Origin: Phytophthora quininea | Lineage: Eukaryota > Oomycota > Peronosporomycetes > Peronosporales > Peronosporaceae | NCBI GenBank assembly: GCA_011947345.1 | Contig: JAAVTG010000568.1 | Span: 558,001-622,000 of the forward strand | Direction of reading: 5' to 3' | Length of the DNA: 64,000 bases | Shown: piece by piece, positions 40,351 through 49,894 of the stretch | How positions within the stretch are numbered: the stretch's first letter is position 1 | How the letters are laid out: each line of letters begins with the position of its first letter | Made by a program: the position numbers and the translations under genes | Notes under the pieces: generated by a model | What the model saw: only the letters and a program-made list of their open reading frames with translations | What the model was told of the DNA's origin: nothing | Databases searched by the model: none

Positions 40351-42435
40351 TCATAACTGCTCTTTACATCTACTATCTACCTTAGGCGAAGTTCTTTTAC
40401 ACAACAAGCGTCGACTTCTTGTGCTTCTTGGTCTTTTTGACGGGGGCAGGGGTGCCACACGCTTGGTAGGCCAGGCATGCTTGGGTTTGGTCCACACCTG
40501 CACCTTCTCGAATGTCGCGCTGCCTGATGCTGTCAAAGCAATGCCAGTGGACGTGGCCTCGCACGGGTAGATACGAGCGGAGAGTGCAAAGCGGTCGTTG
40601 ACGAACACTTCTATGGTCGACACGTCCACGAACACATGGAAGTTGAGGTTCTCCCGTGTGAACTCACAGACGTCATCGCCATCCACAGAGTCCGCGTCCG
40701 ATGCCGAGTCTGAGTCTAGCAGGTCATCTCCCAGTGAGTCCGATTCGGAATCGCCCCACAGATCATCGTCGTCCAAAATGTCTACCGATCCCGAATCCGA
40801 GTCATCCAGCGAGTCATCACCTACATCGCCCTTGAAAATGTCGTACAGGTAAAAGTTGCCCCAAATGGACTCCGTCACAGGCGTGCCGTCGTTGTCGGAG
40901 AAGACGTCGCACTCACCGTTCGAGCTGCTGGAGCGGTCGATGATGACTTTCTTGGCCTTGTCGTCATACACGATCTTGGTCACTTCGTCGCCGTCACTGC
41001 TGCTGCGCACCTCGAAGCCGACCTTACTGCCGCGCTCAAAGTCAGTCACTTCGGCGATCAACTCAAAAGACGCACCCTTGGACTTGAGTGCCTTGGTGAT
41101 GGCTCTCACAGTCGTGTGGGGTACTTCCTCGTACGCATTGGGGTTGCGGAGCAACTTGAGGTCGCTCAGAGGCTTTACACCTAGAGTCTTGATGGTCTTG
41201 GTCTCCATCGAAGAGCCGTCCGAACACGAGAGGTTCTTGGACTCGGACACGATCCAATCACCCTGACCCACGAGGTGACCATCCACGTCGTAGATGTCAC
41301 GAACAATGGTGATGCAGACCTCGCGCGGGAGCGATAAGATGCCGTCCCAACCTTGGGGCTGGCCCTCCGAGAAGCCGTTGTCCTCGGTGATCCAGCCGAT
41401 GAGAACATCCTTACCGTGTTTGTCAGTGTAGATGCTGTTGGCGTACCAGTCGCTGCGGTCCGACACGCCCACCATGAGCGGGTTGAACAGACCAGCCTCG
41501 GCGTCGGTCTCAACACCGCAGCCTCCACCGGAGAACGAGCCCGTGGCCCACATCGGATAGCGGTTCGGGTCACCCTCAGCTGCAAAGAGCATGACATTGT
41601 GTAGCTCGCCGTCCTCATCGGTCATCTCACGGTAGATGGTGGTCTCGAAGTTGAAGCCCCAGCTGCCACTGTACGGAGAAAAGGTGGTGTTCTTCTCTTG
41701 CGAGAGCAAGTAGCCCTTGTACTCCCAGTTGACGTAGTCCTCAGCATGGTAGAGGAAGATACGGGGTCCAACCTCGTGGATGCCACCGGCGACAACCAGG
41801 TAGTTGCTGCCGTTGGTAGAGTCGTAGCCGAAATGGGCGTCGAGCGACTTTGAGTGGAACGGCATCGGGTCGCGCCATCCGGTCACGTTCAGGCCCTGGG
41901 GCGGCAACTCAATCAGAGGCTCAGCTCCCTTCTGCCAGGTCTTGCCACCGTCCGCGGTGGTGGCGTACACGACGTGCTCACCGAAAAGGTACGGCTTCTT
42001 CCAGGAGATCGGCAAGGCTGTGACACCAGTGTAGAACACGGTGTGCTTGCCGTCGATGGCGTTGTCCATCGAGAAGCCCGAGAACACACCGAGCTGGTCC
42101 CACTTGTCCTCGAACGGGTAGAGGGCATTCGGGTAGTCCTCCCACGTGACCTGGTCCTTCGAGATGGCGTGACCCCAGGTCATGTTGCCCCAGATCGTCG
42201 AGTTGGGATTGAGCTGGTAGAACATGTGATACAGGCCGGTCTCGGAGTCATAGTACGGCGCGCACGGGTCGTTCATCCACTTCTCGCGGGCCTGGAAGTG
42301 ATAGACCGGGCGGAACTGGTCGAACAGCTCGGTGTTGGGCTCGGCTTCGACGACTTGGGCGCGGGCAGTCTGCGGGCTGAAGACGAGGGCGGTGACGAAG
42401 GCACCGAGGGCCATGACGTTCGGAATAACCTTCAT
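40351..42435 (-). CDS. Secreted GH32 invertase, copy C, with acidic insertion
   Basis: ATG 42435 gives the same signal peptide and catalytic domain as copy B, with near-identical DNA to about 41450. From there the sequence is clearly diverged, so the gene is a mosaic. The frame is unbroken. Between GNFYLYDIFKGDV and FTRENLNFHVFVDVSTIEVF lies an insertion of about 55 residues, mostly Asp and Ser (40690-40830), absent from copies A, B and D. The C-terminus extends past the usual KHAW end with a basic tail. A -1 shift there would instead give VKKTKKHKKSTLVV and stop at 40397. It converges tail to tail with copy B. Confidence 0.9.
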   Translation of the reverse strand: MKVIPNVMALGAFVTALVFSPQTARAQVVEAEPNTELFDQFRPVYHFQAREKWMNDPCAPYYDSETGLYHMFYQLNPNSTIWGNMTWGHAISKDQVTWEDYPNALYPFEDKWDQLGVFSGFSMDNAIDGKHTVFYTGVTALPISWKKPYLFGEHVVYATTADGGKTWQKGAEPLIELPPQGLNVTGWRDPMPFHSKSLDAHFGYDSTNGSNYLVVAGGIHEVGPRIFLYHAEDYVNWEYKGYLLSQEKNTTFSPYSGSWGFNFETTIYREMTDEDGELHNVMLFAAEGDPNRYPMWATGSFSGGGCGVETDAEAGLFNPLMVGVSDRSDWYANSIYTDKHGKDVLIGWITEDNGFSEGQPQGWDGILSLPREVCITIVRDIYDVDGHLVGQGDWIVSESKNLSCSDGSSMETKTIKTLGVKPLSDLKLLRNPNAYEEVPHTTVRAITKALKSKGASFELIAEVTDFERGSKVGFEVRSSSDGDEVTKIVYDDKAKKVIIDRSSSSNGECDVFSDNDGTPVTESIWGNFYLYDIFKGDVGDDSLDDSDSGSVDILDDDDLWGDSESDSLGDDLLDSDSASDADSVDGDDVCEFTRENLNFHVFVDVSTIEVFVNDRFALSARIYPCEATSTGIALTASGSATFEKVQVWTKPKHAWPTKRVAPLPPSKRPRSTRSRRLLCKRTSPKVDSRCKEQL

Positions 42436-43161
42436 CTTGGCTGATCGATATCTGGAACTCTGAGAGGTGGGTTTGGCCTTACGAAGAAAATTGGGGAATG
42501 CTACAACCCGAAGGTTTCGCGGGGGTGACAACTGCTGGTGGTGGTTGTTTCCTGTAGGGAAAGTTCATTTTTCTGTTCGCAGCTCATCGTCGACAACGTC
42601 GAGAGCGGGAAGATGCCTGTTTTGTGGAGCACCACCGAACTTGGCAAGACGTCACAAAGTCACATCATTGACCAATGAGAAAGTGGAAGTAGGTAAAGAG
42701 ATCCGTAATTTGCTGCACCAAGGCAAAACACAGCACGTCTGTCAACGCCATCATTTGGAACTTCGCGACCTATAACCTGCGAGGGCATTTGCCAGGAGTT
42801 GATGGTTTTAAAACTTTGCAAACCCGGGCACCATGGTGATTATACCATAATCGTACTGTAGGAGAACACACCTTGCCCCATCCGAAGATTTCTTCATCTC
42901 TCTCTTCCAGCTTCCAGCTTCACGAATGGGGATGCACCTTCTCAAGATGTAGTAACCCCGCGCAGAGAGCAGCGAGCTGATTAATTTTGTGCGAAACGTG
43001 ATCAAGCTAATAGAGTGCCAGCAGACGGAGCCCAGGAACTTACTAAGGCTATTCTTTTACACCATCTGCGATCATAGGGCATTTGGCAGCAAGAGGACAC
43101 ATTACTTTCGCGAATTGCTCCAATGCACCCTCTAGCAAGCTGCCTTCATCATTTGAGCCTT
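42436..43161. other. Intergenic stretch between invertase C and the LRR gene
   Basis: No gene, RNA or repeat is recognised. The left part should contain the invertase C promoter. Confidence 0.4.
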
Positions 43162-45194
43162 TCACCGGCTCACAACGGCTTGGCGACGAGTGGCAAAAGA
43201 TGTAGCGAAAGAGAAAATATTGGAGATCGCCATCCGATCCAGAGAGAAAATGGCTTGGCACGAAGACGAGCATTCCACGACACTGATAAACGCCAACTTC
43301 AGGAACAACGGCGTTTCATACTTCAGCACTCGTCCGTGGAGCGGTTCAACAAGCTCCTTTGCAATCGCGTGAGTCTTAGTAGGCGGTAGGGATAAATGAA
43401 CACGTCGAATCGTGGAATTCGCCGATAGTTCTTTCGTAATATCTGACCAAATTGCGATCTCTTCCTCGTCTCTGGAAGCACCACGAACCAAACATCCCAA
43501 TTGAAGGTTCTCCAAACCATTGGCAAGCAACGTTCGCAGTTGTGACGCTATGCGCTCATTCACAGACTCCACAAGGATACTGAGCGATTTGATGTGGCAG
43601 TGGTTCTTAAATGCGAGCAATAGCGGCGACAAATCCGTCAACGCATTCGTACTCACGTCGAGCGTGGATAGGTTCGGGCAGACGTGAATTATTTTGTTCA
43701 GGTCCTGAACATTGAGACCACACGATGGCATAACCAGCGATGACAGCGAGACGCCGAGAATTTGCACCAATCTGGTAGCACCATCACTTGGACCACCCAG
43801 CCCACAATACACTAGCGATCGTAGTCCCAGTCGAGGTCTTATCCCAAGCGAACTTGTTAATCGTGTTGGTTTCTTCATCTCACACCGCACAGCACTTCTG
43901 GCGACCCAGCCATAACCATAACCTGGGATTAATACACAGAGCCAATCTGACAGACGGACCAGCACTTCGAACTCAAAATCGCTCTTCTGCGGCAAGCCCC
44001 AAAGCACTTGCGGCCAGACGACCGACGAACCGGGCTTTGTCCACACCTTTGACCCGTCCAGCAAGCTCACAAAGAAGCGCTGATGTGGTGGTAATGCAAT
44101 CTCTTCGCAGCCTTCTCCCTCTGGCAAATGTCCGTCCTGTATTTCCACCAGCATCCTCCCTGGGTGAGGCGATTCCAGCATCATAGCAGCCAGCTCAATC
44201 ACTTCACGGTCTACAGCCAGCCCTGATACGTCAAGATGCTCCAACACGGAAGTGGAATCCACATGAAAAACAGCGAAACAAATCCAAGCCCACACCAATC
44301 GGTAATTCGCATGTGCACCGCGAATTGTATGTCCAATAGATAGTTTCTTCAGCTTTGACGGATATCGAAGAGAGGAGCACAGCGCGACTATACAATTGTG
44401 ATCCAGCTCCATCCGTGTGAGGTCCAATGACCGCAAAGGTGACGTCGATCTCAGTACACGCTCCACAAACGTTCGGAAACCTTCCAGTCCGGCGGGGCTT
44501 TTCACAGAGTTGATAAACACCCCACCGAGGTTCATCGCACCAATAGATGACGACGGCAACGTCGCCATCTGCGCCAACAGCTTCAAGTCCTCGCCTGCAT
44601 TCAGGAATCGACAGAACTCCCACCAGACCGTCGTGATCTCATACTCAACAGCTTTGTGCTGCTTCGCTCGCAGTGTCTTCTCCTGAAGTAGTCTCTCAAG
44701 TTGTCCACCACACTGCGCAGCACCGACGTCTGGATAATGTTGGAGGACATGTTCAAGCACAGCTCGATATTGACCTGTTGATCGTCGTCGCTCAACCGTC
44801 TCAGCACTTCTTGGTCTTCTCTCTCTAACACTTCGCTCCCATCCATCTTCAAAGACTGGAACAGTAATTGCACGCTCTCGAGCGTCGGCCTCTTCACCGA
44901 CAGAGCGAACTTGGGCGACGATCCTAAACTCAGAGGTACAATAAGCAAGCTGTCCTTTGTTTCTTTCAGCAACGTGAGCAGCCACAGCGACTCGAATGAG
45001 TCCGCCCAGCGACAACTGGCCGTCGCACCCAGTCGACTCGTGAGCTCCAGCAACGCCCGTTGGGCCCGCAAAGACGCAAGCGATCGACCTGCGACGTTGA
45101 CACCGACCCAGACGCCCACGGGGACAAGGAGAAGGACCGACCTCTGGCCGCACCGAAGCTGAAGCGAGTCAGCGAAACGGGGAGTGATGTGCAT
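43162..45194 (-). CDS. Leucine-rich-repeat protein with SH3-like insert
   Basis: ATG 45194 starts a helical N-terminus (LRAQRALLELTSRLGATASC, TLESVQLLFQSLKMDGSEV). A -1 shift near 44695 moves to the main frame. LRR-like units then occur: LRSLDLTRMELDHNCIVALC, LKKLSIGHTI, LEHLDVSGLAVDREVIELAA, VMPSCGLNVQDLNKIIHVCP, LSTLDVSTNALTDLSPLLLA and IKSLSILVESV. Between the two LRR blocks is a beta-rich stretch (WTKPGSSVVWPQVLWGLPQK, then LIPGYGYGWVAR) resembling an SH3-like fold. No signal peptide is evident, so it is probably intracellular. The exact family is not recognised, although LRR proteins of this layout are common in oomycetes. It is divergent from the importin-like gene. Confidence 0.65.
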
Positions 45195-45383
45195 CCACTC
45201 CGTCGGGTATTGCAGCGGCCGCGTACTTGGACACCAGCGCCTGGGATTCCTGCAGCTCCAGCGCCTGCATGGAAGAGCAGTAGACGGACGGTGCCAGTAG
45301 TCGACAAATTTGGTGCTACCGACCGGGATCAGAGTCAGTGGGCATAGTGAACGTCAGTCAGTTATCCGCCACCGCCAGGCAAC

Positions 45384-47469
45384 ATGTCGACCCCCAAGGC
45401 GCGCAAGTCCATCAAGGTGGGCGGCAACGTGGGCGTGCTCACGGGCCGCCGCAACCGCCAGCAGACCATGCTGAGCATCCGCAAGGCCAAGAAGGAGGAC
45501 GCCTACGCCACGCGCCGCAACCTCAAGGCCCACCGCCCGCCGCAGACCAACGCCAACCGCCAGGAGTTGCTACACAACTTGGCCACGCGCTCGCAGGCGC
45601 TGCTGCTCGGTACGTCTCCCCACTCAATAGCTATCATTTGACTAATAAAGCGCTTTATTGGCCAGGTATCCAGCATAGAGACCCCGCGACGAGGCAGAAG
45701 GCCATGCGAGCCTTCGTGCTGCTGCTCTCCAGCGGCGTGCCCCCGCTCTTTGACGAGAGCGACTCCCAGCACGAAGGACTCTGGCGTACCATCCTGGCGG
45801 CGCTGCCCAGCTTCGTGGCCATCCTGAACGAGGGGCTGGCCGACGCCAACGCCGTGCAGATGCACTCGGACGCGGCCTTTGCGCTGCGCTTCATATCATC
45901 CATGGACAAGGCCAGCACCGTCATCGCTTCGGGGCTGTCCCTAAGCTCGTGCAGATGTTCCAGTCGGGCATCTCGGAGCTGCAGATCCAAGCGGCCTGGT
46001 GTCTCGGCAACATCGCGTCCGAGTCGGCGGCTTGCTGCGAGGAGATCGTAAAGGCCTGTCCGCCTAACGTCGTGCTGCCCCACATCCGCATGGCCACACC
46101 GGCGCTCCGACGCGCGGCTGTGTGGCTGCTGCGTAGCCTTGTCGAGTTCCCGGAAGTGCTGGATAATAGCGGAGTGATGAAGCCCGACACGAAGCGCGAG
46201 ATGATGGAGGTGCTGGCCAACATTATTCTGCAGCTGTCCAACGAGAAAGTGAGCAACTTCATGACTTCCAATGGCCAAGCAGGCGAAGGGATTAAATTCA
46301 AGAAGGCGGCTCCGATTGCTCCGTGGCGCATCTTCGAGGTCAGTTGCTGCAGTTGTTGTGCTCTTCTTCTTTGCGCACACTTGTATAGGTTTTAGCCTGA
46401 TGAAGCTTTCTTGTCTATGGTAAATGCAGATTAATACTGGCAAACCAGCACCGAATGATATCGCAGTGGTGCGCTTTGTACGGGAAGTCGACGAAACGAC
46501 CGTGGAGGTCATGGACGTGGATGTCAACTTCGAGACGGGCGAGAACATGGTGTTCCAGGCGAAGAAGGCGGATATGCGCCCCATGCAAGTAATGGACGAT
46601 GCTGTCGGCGAAGATGACGACGATGACGAAGAGACCGATCTGCTGGACGAGCAGGTGCTGACGCTTTGCGATAGCTGCTGGGCTCTCGTCGAGATGACAC
46701 TGCACGATAGCGATGTCATCGGAGGCATTGTGAACGCGGGGCTGTGCCCGCGGCTTGTTGAGCTGCTGTACATCTCGCAGAGTAGCGTCATCCTCGCGCC
46801 TGTGTTACGGCTGCTGGGCAACATTGTGTCTGCCGAGATCTCGTACTCGCAGGCCGTGATAGAAGCCAAGCTGCTGGAGGTGATCCCGACCGTCATGACC
46901 ACGACCAGTCGGGCGGTGCGCGAGGAAGCGTGTTGGATGTTGTCGAACATTGCCGGTGGACAGGAGGAGCAGGTGGTGGCTATGATGAATGCCCCGGAGT
47001 CATTGCCGGCATTGTGGAGCAAATGGCGTGGGCTGAGTACGGCGTCAAGCGCGAGGCGACGTGGGCGATGTGCAACATTATCGTACGAGCCAACCTCAGT
47101 TTTGTGAAGGAGGTGGTGCGACTGGGCGTGCTCCAGTCGTTCTGTCCGCTTCTAGACGAGTGGGAAGACCCGATGGTAGAGTTGGTCATCTTGGAGGCGG
47201 TCGAGAGTCTACTGCAGAAGGACCCGCAGGAAGGACGCATAGCGGTGGAGGAGAGCGGGTGCCTCGCCAAGATAGAAGAGCTGTGCTACGACCAGAACGA
47301 CGACGTGAGCAGCATGGCATCGCAGATGATAGACACGTGGTTTGATAACGAAGGCGATGAAGCGGACGCCGCGCTGGCCCCAGGCGTGGTGGCGACGGAG
47401 CAGAGTGGCGAGGCCCTGAACTTCCAGCCGGTGCAAGGCGACGTGCTGTTCAACTTTAACCAGAGTTGA
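45384..47469 (+). CDS. Importin-alpha-like armadillo protein, three exons
   Basis: This is a nuclear-import receptor type. Exons are 45384-45609, 45666-46338 and 46430-47469; the introns are 56 and 91 nt. The N-terminus is an IBB-like basic segment (GRRNRQQTMLSIRKAKKEDA). Armadillo repeats follow, several with the cargo-binding W..N pattern: IQAAWCLGNIASESAACCEE, LRRAAVWLLRSLVEFPEVLD, VREEACWMLSNIAGG and VKREATWAMCNIIVRANLSF. An acidic, beta-like insert sits between repeats (VVRFVREVDETTVEVMDVDV, then EDDDDDEETD), which is unusual. The -1 shifts at GGGG 45931-45934 and CCCC 46992-46995 are probably base-calling errors, because the text resumes without loss. The FNFNQS end resembles other importin-alpha tails. 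Confidence 0.85.
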
Positions 47470-47806
47470 AGGGCCATCAAGGGTAACACGAAGTAAGGCG
47501 GTTTTCGCTTTTGTCTGATTAGTGTCCAATTTCCAATGTCCTAAGCAACTTGACCCGACGAGGAGGAACGATCCCCCAAGAGAAAAGAGGTCGGGGAGGA
47601 CACAACAAGAAATTTAAAAGCGTGAAAAGCGAACGCAAAAGGCTCAGCCGAATTTCACTGTTGATGCCGTAGTTGTTCATCAATTACGCACTTCAGACTA
47701 AGCAGTAAGCGAGCACACATAGATTTTATGATAATGTGACTGCTGCTTAAGAGTTTTGATCTCACTCTCCAATTTCCCATTAACCTGACCAATTGCGACC
47801 GTCACG
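47470..47806. other. Intergenic stretch
   Basis: AT-richer spacer between the importin-like gene and the NLP gene. Nothing is recognised; it should hold the NLP promoter. Confidence 0.4.
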
Positions 47807-48549
47807 ATGAAACTACGCGCGTTGATCGTACTCTCTATCGCTGCCTTCACCTGCACCGAAGCTGCAGCGATCCCTCATAGCGAGGTGCAGCCATTTCAGC
47901 AACACCCGAGCCGATCACTGACGCTGAGAAAGCTGCCGTCAAGTTCAAGCCTATGCTGTACACCAGATATGGTTGTCAGCTATACCCCGTCGTGAACACC
48001 GCCGGTGATACCAGTGGCGGGCTCAAAGGAACGGGAAGACTCGATGGAGAATGTGAAGGCCCCGATTTCGGTTCCCAAGTGTACAGTCGAACAGCATTGT
48101 ACAGCGGCAGGTGGGCCATCGTGTACACCTGGTACTTTCCGAAAGACGTCAGCTCGGTCGTCCTACCGATTTTCAGGACCGGTGTTCGACACCGCTGGTC
48201 CAGCGTGGTCGTTTGGCTGGACGATGTTGCACTCGAGACGACGGCAGTGCTTGCGGTAGCCACTTCGGGGCCCAAGGGAAATCCCCCTGGGTACTTCGTA
48301 GAGAGCCCAGTCAATCGAGCCTATATGGACAGCAACACTGTGAAGGTAGAGACCGGCGCGAGCCCTGGCGCGGGGCGCCACATGCTTGTGCTAACCACCG
48401 AGGTCGGCGAATTTCAAGATGTCATTCTGTGGGATCAGATGACGGACGAGGCGCACCAAGCGCTGGAGATTACAGACTTTGGAGAGCACACCAGCGTTCC
48501 TTTCAACAACGCCCTCTTCGAAAGCAATCTCAGGGCTGCGTATGGCTAG
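47807..48549 (+). CDS. NPP1/NLP-family secreted protein with altered core motif
   Basis: NLPs (necrosis- and ethylene-inducing-like proteins) are secreted by oomycetes; some are cytolytic to plant cells and many are not. ATG 47807 begins a clear signal peptide, cleaved after an Ala-rich stretch near residue 20. A -1 frame change occurs at CCC 47905-47907. Beyond it the frame is open to TAG 48547-48549. The family's Tyr/Trp-rich strand is at about 48110-48140, followed by a VVVWLD segment. The heptapeptide that normally carries the metal-binding residues reads GVRHRWS, with several conserved positions changed. From family knowledge such forms are usually non-cytolytic, which is inference here. 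The frame change may be an assembly error. Confidence 0.85.
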
Positions 48550-49894
48550 GATGGAGACTGGTTTTGGTGGTGGCATCGAGCCCATTCATTTCAGTCTTAA
48601 AGCGATAAATGGAGTAAAGCCTGCAGCCGTTTGCATCTCGGAAGATTAACCACTTTGTATTCTAACACGAAGTCGCCGCTGGCAGCCTCGAGCCTTCCGT
48701 CGTTGCTGCTTCCTAGTCCAAGCTCAATTTCTCTTGGCACATGGCCAAACAACGACATGATGAATCTTGCGCTCTGATCGCGTAAGAAACATCGCCAGTA
48801 TGCTTTCAGGCTCGACCGTCAAAAGAAGTCGGAGCTCGCACGACTCGCGCAAGGCGGCTCGGGCCACTTGTTCGCGCTCTGCTCGGTTTCCGCGCGGCAT
48901 GATGTGTCAACACGTGCAAAGCGCAGCGAGCCTCGACATCGAAGACCGCCTGCAGGCTGCACACACAATCGCGGGATCGTCTTGCAGCCCGCTTGCAGCG
49001 AACTCCTCGCGCGTCATTCCTTGGTTTGCCTGCCATTGGCGTGCGGCACCTCCGGCGGCGGTCTGCAGCGCCAAGCCTCGGTCCACCGCCGCCGCAGCTC
49101 GACCACCACACAAAGCGTTGGTGCTTGGTCGAAGGTGCGCCGCCGTGACGAAGTGTCGTGGCACCTGCCATTAGATCGCGGCTTCATCCAGTCCGCAGCA
49201 CAGGCAGTATGCTCGGAAGGCGTCTGTTAGCGAACGTCCAGGGCCTCGCACGAATGTTGTACAGCAGGACATGACACAGCACGGGGAAAGTCGCCATTTG
49301 CATAGTGGGACGCCCTCTTTCGTGGATGCCGCGGAAAGCTGCTCCACCGCGCTACTGCTGGCAATGCTAGCGCTGCAGCGCTTGCCTCGAGGCGAATTGC
49401 TCGCCATCAGGACTGCATACCGCGTTAGCAGCAATAGCTTTGATACCGAGCATCGATTAACGCTGCACCGGCGATTAAAATGCATTGATGAGTGTACGAG
49501 TAAACATGTTATTTTGGCGTTTGTATGCCGGCGGTGTCCCCTGCAGTTTATCAGCCGTCATTCTTCAATTTGCCCGCTCGCGCGCACAGCACAGCCTCCC
49601 CGCTCCTCCCAGCCCCGACATCGTCTCCCCGCCGCCCCCTTGAATGGTCGACCCCCAGACTTGAATGGCAGAAGCTCATGTGTGGAATCGAGCGAACTGA
49701 GGCGAGCGCCCTCAGCCGAGACCGAGGCGGAGACCTGGCCGTCCGCCGCCACCTGCTACGTGGAAGCGCGCACTCCTAGGGCCAGCGAAAACAAGCAAGA
49801 GATATTCTCCCTAGACCAAGACCAAGACGCCGCCGCCAGCGAGCGCCCCTCGCACCGTGACCGCTTCCTCAGCGATGCCGAGCGCCTCGTGGCG
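48550..49894. other. Gene-poor stretch before the P-type ATPase
   Basis: Several GC-rich frames overlap on both strands at 48770-49240 without recognisable motifs. The ATPase frame is open from 49271, but the part before 49895 lacks family features and looks like leader. Confidence 0.4.

Noticed and set aside
48767..49240. Overlapping GC-rich frames on both strands before the ATPase
   Set aside because: All three frames are open because of composition; none shows a domain, signal peptide or codon pattern.
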